DNA from: Bacillota bacterium
GTDB lineage: Bacteria > Bacillota > Clostridia > Oscillospirales > Acutalibacteraceae
Direction of reading: 5' to 3'
NCBI GenBank assembly: GCA_009786275.1
Contig: WQTL01000382.1
Coordinates: 1 to 6,578, forward strand
DNA: 6,578 nucleotides
The stretch's first letter is position 1, and each line of letters begins with the position of its first letter. Below the pieces are notes generated by a model. The model saw only the letters and a program-made list of their open reading frames with translations. It did not search any database and was not told where the DNA came from. The position numbers were made by a program, and so were the translations under genes. This document shows positions 1 to 5,527 of the stretch, one piece after another.

Positions 1-482
1 ATGAGCGCGTAGAGGGCAAGGCCGAAGGTGATCAGGCCGAAGAAGCCGATCCAGTAGCCGAGGATCATCAGCGGCACGGCCAGCATGGAGCCGACGTTGC
101 ACACGGGCAGGATGGCGTTGCGCAGCTTGATGGGCACGTAGCTCTGCGCGTGCTGGGCGGCGTGCCCGGCCTCGTGCGCGGCGATGCCCACGGCGGCTAC
201 GCTCGCCGTGCTGTAAACCCCCTCGGACAGGCGTATCGTGTTCGTGCGCGGGTCGTAGTTGTCGCTTAAGCGGCCGCGGGTCATCTCGATGCGCACGTTT
301 TGCACGCCGTAGTGGGCCAGCACCATCTGCGCGGCCATGGCCCCGGTGAGCCCACGGGCGTTGCCCACCCGCGACTGCCGCTTGTACGCGCTCTTGACCA
401 TGATCTGCATCACCAGGGAGAAGATCATCGCAGGGATGACGAAGAGCAGGAAATATTGGTCGATGCCCATGTAAAAAGGCAT
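1..482 (-). CDS. yugP: YugP-family neutral zinc metallopeptidase, N-terminal part (cut by window edge)
   Basis: The start codon ATG at 482-480 follows a GGAGG ribosome binding site (490-494) at normal spacing. The frame stays open for 160 codons to the window edge; family members are about 225-240 residues, so the C-terminal third is missing. Residues 8-29 form a hydrophobic segment, likely a membrane anchor. A LSDNYDPRTNTIRLSEGVY stretch (72-90) is typical of this family, and the metallopeptidase signature HEAGH lies at 103-107 (two zinc-ligand histidines and the catalytic glutamate). A long hydrophobic region begins near residue 123 and continues to the edge. The third zinc ligand of the family would lie outside the window. 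The protein is a predicted integral-membrane zinc protease (Pfam Zn_peptidase_2 type, like Bacillus YugP); its substrate is not known. A zinc metallopeptidase after fmt is common in clostridial genomes, usually followed by rsmB. It lies 108 bp after fmt and is probably co-transcribed. Confidence 0.93.
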   Translation of the reverse strand, partial: MPFYMGIDQYFLLFVIPAMIFSLVMQIMVKSAYKRQSRVGNARGLTGAMAAQMVLAHYGVQNVRIEMTRGRLSDNYDPRTNTIRLSEGVYSTASVAAVGIAAHEAGHAAQHAQSYVPIKLRNAILPVCNVGSMLAVPLMILGYWIGFFGLITFGLALYAL

Positions 483-513
483 GGTGTTACCTCCTTAAGC
501 AAAAGCTTTCTCT

Positions 514-585
514 TTAAGGTCCAGGGACGTCCGGAGGCCGTCCCCTACAAAGCGCGTTAACCTGCGCCTCGCCGAATACAGGCAT
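514..585 (-). CDS. Possible 23-codon small ORF or gene remnant after fmt
   Basis: An ATG at 585-583 lies 8 nt after the GGAGG (594-598) that forms the last codons of fmt, so it has a usable ribosome binding site. The frame begins MPVFGEAQVNAL, then runs into the palindromic repeat and stops at TAA (516-514). The first twelve codons look like ordinary GC-rich coding sequence; the rest is repeat-derived. It may be the head of a gene broken by insertion of the repeat, or chance, since GC-rich DNA opens frames easily. I recognise no family. Confidence 0.18.
   Translation of the reverse strand: MPVFGEAQVNALCRGRPPDVPGP
523..549 (-). repeat. Palindromic TGTAGGGG-type repeat in the fmt-yugP gap
   Basis: Read on the minus strand it begins TGTAGGGGACGGCC and ends CGTCCCT. 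GGGACG (524-529) pairs with CGTCCC (539-544), followed by one mismatch and two more pairs around a 3-base loop. The TGTAGGGG head, the GC-rich dyad and the orientation match the element inside priA at 4160-4184, so I treat them as two diverged members of one family. It could form an RNA hairpin between fmt and the metallopeptidase gene. It has no U tract, so it does not look like an intrinsic terminator. Confidence 0.7.
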
Positions 586-590
586 CGCAG

Positions 591-1469
591 CTACCTCCGC
601 AGGCCATTCAGGAAATCTTCGGCCTCCATGGCCCGTTTGCCCTCGGCCTGCACCACGAGCAGCTCGAGGTATTGCCCGTCGCCGCACAATAGCCGCAGGG
701 GCGAGCCGCCCTCGTTTGCTACACGGGTTTTGTGCACCTTCAGGGGCCTGCCCTCGAAGAGCATCGCCGCGCCGGGCCAGGGATTGAGCCCGCGCACTTG
801 ATTGTGCAGCACATGGGCCGGTTTGGCGAAATCCAGGGGGGAGAGTTCTTTCGACAGCATGGGCGCGTAGGTTGCCAGGGCGTCGTCCTGCTTGCATGGT
901 ACTAATTTGCCCTGTTCGAGCGATTTTAAAGTGTCAGATAAAACCTGCGCGCCGAGTTCGCTGAGGATGTCGTGCAGCCCGCCGGCGGTCATGTCGCCCG
1001 GGACGGGGGTTTTCGCTTGGAGCAGGATGTCGCCGGTGTCGATGCCCGCGTCCATCTGTTGGGTGGTGATGCCGGTCTCCGTTTCGCCGTTCAGGACGGC
1101 CCACTGGATGGGCGCGGCGCCCCTGTACTTGGGCAGCAGCGACGCGTGCACGTTGACGCAGCCGTACTTCGGGATGTCCAGGATTTCCTGCGGCAGGATT
1201 TTGCCGTAGGCCACCACGACGATCAAGTCCGGGGCGAGGGCGCGCAGCAAGGCGGGCATTTCCGTATTGTCGCGCAGCTTTTCCGGCTGCAAAACGGGCA
1301 GTCCATGGGCCAGGGCTGCCTGCTTCACCGGCGGCGGGGCAAGTTGCATTTTGCGGCCCTGGGGCTTGTCCGGCTGGCAGAGGACCGCCTGTATTTCGTG
1401 GCCATCAGCCAGCAGGCGCTCCAGGCAGGGCACGGCGAAGGCCGGGGTGCCCATAAAGACGAGATTCAT
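591..1469 (-). CDS. fmt: Methionyl-tRNA formyltransferase from the internal start (alternative product)
   Basis: ATG 1469-1467 is preceded by GGAGG (1478-1474) with a 4-base spacer, so separate translation is plausible despite the open frame upstream. The product would be 292 residues starting MNLVFMGTPAFAVP, the classical Fmt N-terminus. In this numbering NVHASLLPKYRGAAP places the catalytic residues at N106 and H108, and D144 lies in GIDTGD; these equal the E. coli Fmt positions, which supports this methionine as the ancestral start. The C-terminal tRNA-binding domain includes NPWPG and EGKRAM..EDFLNG. The family is usually about 310-315 residues. From memory of E. coli Fmt, about 11 residues are missing before CGDG and about a dozen from the tail. 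Fmt adds the formyl group to initiator tRNA that the upstream def product later removes. Confidence 0.7.
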   Translation of the reverse strand: MNLVFMGTPAFAVPCLERLLADGHEIQAVLCQPDKPQGRKMQLAPPPVKQAALAHGLPVLQPEKLRDNTEMPALLRALAPDLIVVVAYGKILPQEILDIPKYGCVNVHASLLPKYRGAAPIQWAVLNGETETGITTQQMDAGIDTGDILLQAKTPVPGDMTAGGLHDILSELGAQVLSDTLKSLEQGKLVPCKQDDALATYAPMLSKELSPLDFAKPAHVLHNQVRGLNPWPGAAMLFEGRPLKVHKTRVANEGGSPLRLLCGDGQYLELLVVQAEGKRAMEAEDFLNGLRR

Positions 1470-2066
1470 ATGTCCTCCGCTTTCTTTGAATAAATCAATC
1501 TTTTCGACGCTCACGCAGGCTCCGCCCTCGAACTCCATGCGCACCACCCAAGGCAGGAGCGTCATCATCGACAGGAAGTCCGCGAAGCCATATGACTTGT
1601 CGCAATGGCTGACGATCGTGGACAGCGCCGTGCCGTGTGTACCGATCACGATATTCTTATCTTTGTATTTTATCAAGGCCTCGCCCAGCGCGGCGACGTT
1701 TCTCGCCTGCACCTCGGCAAGGCTCTCCCCGTCGGTCAGCTGGTAAGAGGCGTTGGACCACTGGCGTTCCAGGTACGCGAGAACCCCGTTCGCGCCCTTG
1801 CCGTGCCTGTTGCAGTCACCGCTGCTTTTCTGCTCGCGGAAATCCTCCACAAGCTCCACGGGAAGGCCGCGCAGCGCGGCGAATTCGGCAATCGTGTCAA
1901 TGGCGCGCTTAAATGGGCTGGACAGAATGGCGTCGATGCCCTTGTCCCGCAAAAACGCCGTCACCAAGGCGCGGTCGCGCATCCCCTTCGCGGTGAGGGG
2001 CCGCACACGTCCGTCGCGCACGGCGTTATCCGCCTGCGCGTGCCTGACGAAGTAGACAGTGGTCAT
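591..2066 (-). CDS. fmt: Fused open frame: histidine phosphatase domain + methionyl-tRNA formyltransferase
   Basis: The 491-codon frame starts at ATG 2066-2064, one base after the def stop, with AAGGAG seven bases upstream. Residues 1-198 are a complete histidine phosphatase (phosphoglycerate-mutase superfamily): RHAQA at 8-12 carries the phospho-accepting H9, R54 lies in SSPFKR, a GES motif is at 113-115, and the second catalytic histidine H144 lies in GTHGTALST. Residues 200-491 are a complete methionyl-tRNA formyltransferase. The phosphatase reaches its usual C-terminal end (about EKIDLF, 188-193), and only six codons separate this from the fmt methionine. Fmt formylates initiator Met-tRNA using 10-formyl-tetrahydrofolate, in the cytoplasm; the phosphatase substrate is unknown. 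A phosphatase between def and fmt is not the usual arrangement. The phosphatase half looks visibly richer in AT than the fmt half. Either one bifunctional protein is made, or the frame yields a fused product plus Fmt from the internal start. A lost stop through sequencing error is also possible. Confidence 0.85.
   Translation of the reverse strand: MTTVYFVRHAQADNAVRDGRVRPLTAKGMRDRALVTAFLRDKGIDAILSSPFKRAIDTIAEFAALRGLPVELVEDFREQKSSGDCNRHGKGANGVLAYLERQWSNASYQLTDGESLAEVQARNVAALGEALIKYKDKNIVIGTHGTALSTIVSHCDKSYGFADFLSMMTLLPWVVRMEFEGGACVSVEKIDLFKESGGHMNLVFMGTPAFAVPCLERLLADGHEIQAVLCQPDKPQGRKMQLAPPPVKQAALAHGLPVLQPEKLRDNTEMPALLRALAPDLIVVVAYGKILPQEILDIPKYGCVNVHASLLPKYRGAAPIQWAVLNGETETGITTQQMDAGIDTGDILLQAKTPVPGDMTAGGLHDILSELGAQVLSDTLKSLEQGKLVPCKQDDALATYAPMLSKELSPLDFAKPAHVLHNQVRGLNPWPGAAMLFEGRPLKVHKTRVANEGGSPLRLLCGDGQYLELLVVQAEGKRAMEAEDFLNGLRR
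1470..1478 (-). promoter_or_regulatory. Internal Shine-Dalgarno for fmt inside the fused frame
   Basis: The minus strand reads GGAGGACAT immediately before the ATG at 1469. GGAGG is a near-perfect anti-16S match and resembles the sites used by def, remA and yicC in this window. The codons it occupies (SGGH in the fused reading) lie in the short non-conserved joint between the two domains, as expected if it was originally a ribosome binding site between two genes. Confidence 0.65.
1470..2066 (-). other. Histidine phosphatase domain (5' half of the fused frame)
   Basis: About 198 residues, the size of a free-standing single-domain histidine phosphatase. The motifs are RHAQA (8-12), SSPFKR (49-54), DGES (112-115) and GTHGTALST (142-150), so the catalytic set appears intact. 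Related clostridial proteins are annotated only as histidine phosphatase family; I cannot tell whether it acts on a sugar phosphate, a nucleotide or a protein. The region has runs such as aagtataaagataagaat with clearly lower GC than the neighbours, which hints at more recent arrival between def and fmt. Confidence 0.85.
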
Positions 2067-2067
2067 G

Positions 2068-2514
2068 TCACAGCTCCTTGATCCAGCGTTCCTTGAACAC
2101 GATGCCGTTGAGGTGGTCGCATTCGTGGCAGAAGGCGCGGGCCTTCAGGCCGTCGGCCTTGTAGAAGCACCACTTGCCCGCGCGGTTCTGGGCCTTGAGC
2201 TTCACCACCGCGGGGCGCAGGGTGACGCCGTATTCCTCCGGGAAGGACAGGCAGCCCTCCTGCTCGCGCTGGGTGCCCTCTTGCCCGATGATCTCGGGGT
2301 TGACCAGCTCCAGCACGCCGTCGCCCGTGTCGATCACCACGGCGCGGCGCAGCACGCCCACCTGCACCGCCGCCAGGCCGCAGCCGTTGGCCGCGTGCAT
2401 GGTCTGGGCCATGTCGTCCAGCAACTGCCACAGCCGCTGGTCGAATTTCTCCACCGGGCGGCTGTTCTTTTGCAGGGTAACGTCGTCCCCCTTGAGAATC
2501 TTACGGATCGCCAT
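2068..2514 (-). CDS. def: Peptide deformylase
   Basis: This is a 148-residue metallo-enzyme that removes the formyl group from the N-terminal methionine of nascent proteins at the ribosome. All three family motifs are present: GCGLAAVQVG (44-53), EGCLS (86-90, with metal-ligand C88) and HECDH (130-134, two metal-ligand histidines and the catalytic glutamate). Length and the MAIRKILKGDD start fit the short Firmicutes/clostridial type. The start ATG 2514-2512 is preceded by AGGAGG with a 6-base spacer, and that site overlaps the priA stop, so translation is probably coupled. The next frame begins one base after the def stop. The third motif has C in place of the common I (HEIDH), and NG instead of DG after it; both lie outside the ligand positions, so activity should be kept. 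Confidence 0.97.
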   Translation of the reverse strand: MAIRKILKGDDVTLQKNSRPVEKFDQRLWQLLDDMAQTMHAANGCGLAAVQVGVLRRAVVIDTGDGVLELVNPEIIGQEGTQREQEGCLSFPEEYGVTLRPAVVKLKAQNRAGKWCFYKADGLKARAFCHECDHLNGIVFKERWIKEL

Positions 2515-2524
2515 AGACGTCCTC

Positions 2525-4957
2525 CTACAGAATGTTCTCCGGATTCATGTCGGCGTAAGCGCTTACGCCCGCAAATCTTGTATCTTTGCCGAAAGCGATG
2601 AGCATCGCCGCGATCAATGCGCGCGTTTTCGCCGTGTTGGCGCATTTGAGCAGCAGCCGCCAGCGGAATTTCCCGTTGACGCGGCCGACACGGGCGGGCA
2701 TGGGGCCCAGGGCGATGATTTTCTCGCCCCTGTACTCCCCTGCCGTGTATTCCCGCAGCAGCTCCAGCAGAACCTTCGCGCCGGATTTCACCAGCTGTTC
2801 GTTTTCGCCCGTGACGCCCAGCAGGCAGAGGCCGCAGTAGGGCGGGTAGGTCATCAGCTTGCGCATCTTGATTTCGCTTGCGAAAAATGCCGCGTAGTCC
2901 TGTTTGGCGGCCAGCTGGATAATCTCGTTGTTGGGGTTGATGGTCTGCACCAGGGCCAGGCCGGGGTGCTCCCCCCTGCCCGCGCGGCCCGCCACCTGCG
3001 TCAGCAGGCTGAAGCTGCGCTCCAGGCTGCGGTAATCGTCGAGGTACAACTGCTGGTCGATGGAAACCACGCCCACCAGGGTGACGTTTTCGAAGTCCAG
3101 GCCTTTGGCCACCATCTGCGTGCCGACAAGGATATCATATTCCCGGGCGGCGAAGCGGGTGAGGAACTCCTCACGGGCATACTTGGGCGCGGCGGAATCC
3201 GCGTCCATGCGGGCGACGCGGGCCTCCGGCAGCAGGCGGGCCAGCTCGTCCTCCAGCTTTTGCGTGCCCGCGCCGCCGAAGCGTATGGCGGGCTTGCCGC
3301 ATGCCGGGCAGGTATCCAGTACGCGCGTGCTGTAGCCGCAGTAGTGGCAGAGCAGGCGCTCGCTGGCCAGGTGATACGCCAGGGAGATGCTGCACTGGGG
3401 GCACTGGATCACGTGCCGGCAGCTCTGGCAGGCCAAAAAGGTGTGGTAGCCGCGCCGGTTCATCAGGAGGATGGCCTGATGGCCCGCTTGCAGGGTTTGC
3501 CGCAGGGCGTCTTGCAGCTCCCGGCCCAGCAGGGATTGATCGCCCCAGTTATCCACCGCGCGCACGACCGGCAGGGTGGCCGTGCCGTAGCGCCGGGGAA
3601 GGGTCTCGAGCTGCCAGCGACCCTGCAGGGCGTTGGCGTAGCTCTCCATGCTTGGCGTAGCCGAACACAAAAGCAACAGGGCGTTGTGCTTATATGCGCG
3701 CATGCGCGCGACGTCGCGGGCGTGGTAGCGCGGGGACTGCTCGGATTTGTAGCTGTGCTCGTGTTCCTCGTCGATGACGATCAGGCCGATATTTTGCAAG
3801 GGCGCGAATACGGCGCTCCTTGTGCCCAGCACGATTGACGCCCGGCCGTCGCGGGCGCGCTTCCAGCTCTCCGTGCGCTCGCCCACGGAAAGGGCGCTGT
3901 GGAACAGGGCGACGTCCCCGCCGTAGCGCCGCGTGAAAATCGCGAGCATCTGCGGGGTGAGGCCGATCTCCGGCACCAGGACAATCACCGTGCGGCCCTT
4001 CGCGAGGGTCTCGTCGATGAGTTTGAGATAGACGCTGGTTTTGCCGGAGCCCGTGACGCCGAAGAGCAGCGCGCAGGGCTTGGAGGGGTTGCGCAGGTGC
4101 TCGAAGGCGGTTTGCTGGGAGGGGGTCAATTCGATGGGGGCTGGTAAAATATTTTGTGCGGGCGGCAAGAATGCCGCCCCTACATCTGATGCGGCAATCG
4201 CGCCTTTTTTCACCAGGGCCTGTATCACGGCGGGCGTAATGCCCAGGTAGCCGCACAGCTCCTTCGCGCTGGCCGCGCCGTTTTGGCGCAGGAAGCCGAG
4301 GACCTCCGCCTGCTTCGCGCTTAAGCCCTCGGGGAGTTCGTCGTCCGCGGCGGCATAGACGCGCTCGGTCATATCGCCGGCGTTTTGCAGGGCGTCGGTG
4401 TGGCGCAGGAGGTAGCCGCGCTCGGCGAGGCTTTCCGGCAGGGCGGAATCCGGCGGGAGGCCGCACTTTTTCAGCAGGGCGTCGCGGCGCATAAAGGCGC
4501 CCCGGGACCGCGTTTTGCGCAGGCGCTCCAGCAGGGCGCGCTCCTCCTCGGCGAGCAGCGCCTCCGGGGGGGCGCAGGTTGGCTCCAGGGCGCTGTAGAG
4601 CACGTGCATGGCGTGGCGCAGCCCCACGGGCACCATGGCCTTATAGGCCTCGAAGAGCGTGCAGAAGCAGCGCTCCTTCAGCCGGGGGATGAGCTCGGCC
4701 AGGTCGGCGGGCAGAAGGGGCTCGTCGTCCAAAAGGCGCAGGACGGGCTTGATTTGAAGGGCGTCCTGGGGGGGGTCGCTCAACGCGAGCACGACGCCCA
4801 AGCGGGTTTCGCGACCGTTCCCAAATGGAACAACCACCCGGCAGCCGGGCGTAACGCGCCCCGCAAACGCAGGCGGAATGCTATAGCGGAAGGGCCTGTC
4901 GTAGCAGAACGCGGCGCGCTCCACCGCGACGGCGCAGCAGGCGGGCTCAGATATCAC
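2525..4957 (-). CDS. priA: Primosomal protein N' (replication restart helicase PriA)
   Basis: An 810-residue superfamily 2 DNA helicase that recognises stalled forks and reloads the replisome. The N-terminal 3'-end-binding domain is about residues 10-110 (RPFRYSIPP, VVVPFG). A winged-helix region follows to about 255, ending in ALVKKG. The helicase motifs are GVTGSGKT (300-307, Walker A), DEEH (396-399), SATPS (432-436), GTQMVAKGLDF (612-622) and QVAGRAGR (654-661). Eight cysteines that bind two zinc ions lie between the helicase lobes at 510, 513, 519, 522, 537, 540, 550 and 553. The C-terminal domain runs from about 700. Length matches Firmicutes PriA (about 800). The start is GTG at 4957-4955, with GGAAG upstream, overlapping the end of rpoZ by 11 nt; the early residues AVERAAFCYDRPF fit the family start. 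Residues 259-267 (VGAAFLPPA) are encoded by a palindromic repeat lying in frame in the linker before the helicase core. coaBC, often found just upstream, is absent. Confidence 0.97.
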   Translation of the reverse strand: MISEPACCAVAVERAAFCYDRPFRYSIPPAFAGRVTPGCRVVVPFGNGRETRLGVVLALSDPPQDALQIKPVLRLLDDEPLLPADLAELIPRLKERCFCTLFEAYKAMVPVGLRHAMHVLYSALEPTCAPPEALLAEEERALLERLRKTRSRGAFMRRDALLKKCGLPPDSALPESLAERGYLLRHTDALQNAGDMTERVYAAADDELPEGLSAKQAEVLGFLRQNGAASAKELCGYLGITPAVIQALVKKGAIAASDVGAAFLPPAQNILPAPIELTPSQQTAFEHLRNPSKPCALLFGVTGSGKTSVYLKLIDETLAKGRTVIVLVPEIGLTPQMLAIFTRRYGGDVALFHSALSVGERTESWKRARDGRASIVLGTRSAVFAPLQNIGLIVIDEEHEHSYKSEQSPRYHARDVARMRAYKHNALLLLCSATPSMESYANALQGRWQLETLPRRYGTATLPVVRAVDNWGDQSLLGRELQDALRQTLQAGHQAILLMNRRGYHTFLACQSCRHVIQCPQCSISLAYHLASERLLCHYCGYSTRVLDTCPACGKPAIRFGGAGTQKLEDELARLLPEARVARMDADSAAPKYAREEFLTRFAAREYDILVGTQMVAKGLDFENVTLVGVVSIDQQLYLDDYRSLERSFSLLTQVAGRAGRGEHPGLALVQTINPNNEIIQLAAKQDYAAFFASEIKMRKLMTYPPYCGLCLLGVTGENEQLVKSGAKVLLELLREYTAGEYRGEKIIALGPMPARVGRVNGKFRWRLLLKCANTAKTRALIAAMLIAFGKDTRFAGVSAYADMNPENIL
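4160..4184 (-). repeat. Palindromic TGTAGGGG-type repeat inside priA
   Basis: On the minus strand it reads TGTAGGGGCGGCATTC then TTGCCGCCC. A perfect 8-bp stem (4160-4167 with 4172-4179) encloses a 4-base loop, and TGTAG forms the head. It matches the element at 523-549 in head, dyad design and orientation. It is read in frame as VGAAFLPPA (PriA residues 259-267), in a linker that varies within the family. The following bases (CAAAATATTTTACCA, minus strand) are much richer in AT than the gene around them, which suggests that foreign sequence extends beyond the palindrome. Confidence 0.75.
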
Positions 4958-5156
4958 GGATCTCTTCCGGCTCCAGCACGGCGTAGCGCTTATCCAGGAA
5001 GTCGTTGAGCGACAGGGTCACGGGCTTGCCCAGCAGCGTGCGGTGGTCGCCCTCGGCGTCGTCCACCAGGTCGCGCGCGTGCTTGGCCACGGCGGTAACC
5101 AGGGAATAGCGGCTGGTATGCTTGCCCAGCACGGGGCGCACATCCACGTTCAGCAT
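4947..5156 (-). CDS. rpoZ: DNA-directed RNA polymerase omega subunit
   Basis: A 69-residue protein, the usual size for omega, which helps assemble and stabilise RNA polymerase by clamping the beta' subunit. The start MLNVDVRPVLGKHTSRYSLVTAVAKHAR aligns with the omega pattern: a short N-terminus, a conserved S-[KR]-Y-x-LV segment (here TSRYSLV, residues 14-20), then A-x-R helices. A central loop (DDAEGDHRT) and KPVTLSLNDFL follow, matching the KPVT.AL.E section of other omegas. The start ATG 5156-5154 lies inside the remA stop region (7-nt overlap), with AGAGG upstream, and the 3' end overlaps priA by 11 nt, so the three genes are tightly coupled. The match is to a short and diverged family, and the position between remA and priA adds much of the confidence. 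gmk, which commonly precedes rpoZ, is not here. Confidence 0.85.
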   Translation of the reverse strand: MLNVDVRPVLGKHTSRYSLVTAVAKHARDLVDDAEGDHRTLLGKPVTLSLNDFLDKRYAVLEPEEIRDI

Positions 5157-5416
5157 GATTGTACCTCTTCTATCATATTGTCTTTATTTCCTAAGCGGGC
5201 CGCGATGGTCTCCGGCTGCAGATAGCTGAGCACCACGTGGCCGCTGTCCATGAGCAGCACGGCCCGGGACTTGCGCCCGTGGCTGGCGTCGATGAGCATG
5301 CCGCCCGCCTTGGCCTCCTGGCTCATGCGCTTAACAGGCTGGGAATCCGGGCTGAACACGCCCAGGATGCGCTGGGCGTTGAGCATGTTGCCGAAGCCGA
5401 CGTTGCAAAGCTGCAT
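5150..5416 (-). CDS. remA: RemA-family DNA-binding regulator (DUF370)
   Basis: An 88-residue protein beginning MQLCNVGFGNMLNAQRILGV. Diagnostic RemA features are NVGFGN (5-10), SPDSQPVKR (21-29), GGMLIDASHGRKSRAV (about 37-52) and SYLQPETIA. RemA forms ring-like oligomers that bind DNA; in Bacillus it activates biofilm-matrix and osmoprotection genes. The targets here are unknown. I chose ATG 5416-5414 because GGAGG (5426-5422) lies 5 bases upstream and the family starts at this point; a TTG start four codons earlier would include the ribosome binding site itself. The ribosome binding site directly abuts the heptamer array upstream. The last codons overlap rpoZ by 7 nt. In Bacillus the order is yicC (yloC)-remA-gmk-rpoZ, so this locus matches with gmk missing. 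Confidence 0.95.
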   Translation of the reverse strand: MQLCNVGFGNMLNAQRILGVFSPDSQPVKRMSQEAKAGGMLIDASHGRKSRAVLLMDSGHVVLSYLQPETIAARLGNKDNMIEEVQSC

Positions 5417-5426
5417 GGGAGCCTCC

Positions 5427-5527
5427 AATGCTTAATTCTTAATGCTTAATGCTTAATTCTTAATTGTCTTATCGCGCAGCCGCTTTGCTTCCATTCATTC
5501 AGCATTAAGCATTCAACATTAAGCATT
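5427..5527. repeat. Inverted array of 7-bp repeats between yicC and remA
   Basis: On the plus strand the left arm has five tandem heptamers AAT(G/T)CTT: 5427-5433, 5434-5440, 5441-5447, 5448-5454 and 5455-5461, plus a partial unit to 5465. The right arm has the complement, AAGCATT-type units: 5500-5506 (CAGCATT), 5507-5513, 5514-5520 (CAACATT) and 5521-5527. A 34-base unique spacer, moderately GC-rich in its centre, lies between. In the operon transcript the arms can pair into a stem of about 27 bp with few mismatches, and the 7-bp period permits several registers. The AT-rich arms contrast sharply with the GC-rich genes. The array touches the yicC stop on one side and the remA ribosome binding site on the other. 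Confidence 0.88.

Noticed and set aside
501..520. Hairpin or terminator around AAAAGCTTTC before yugP
   Set aside because: A short AT-rich palindrome next to the ribosome binding site with no GC stem or T tract in the right place.
2174..3838. Plus-strand open frame of 554 codons
   Set aside because: It lies antisense to priA and def, which have full family motifs. Long antisense frames are expected in GC-rich coding DNA, and its residues show no recognisable domain.
3690..4466. Minus-strand 258-codon frame overlapping priA
   Set aside because: An arginine/proline-rich out-of-frame shadow of priA; the helicase motifs are in the other frame.
5414..5428. TTG start for remA four codons upstream
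   Set aside because: It would place the GGAGG ribosome binding site inside the gene. The family begins at the ATG at 5416.
5427..5465. CRISPR array
   Set aside because: The units are 7 bp with no spacers, and the second arm is inverted.
5428..5525. Separate promoter for remA inside the heptamer array
   Set aside because: TTGAAT-like boxes occur, but none has a suitable -10 at 16-18 bases; AT-rich repeats give such partial matches by chance.
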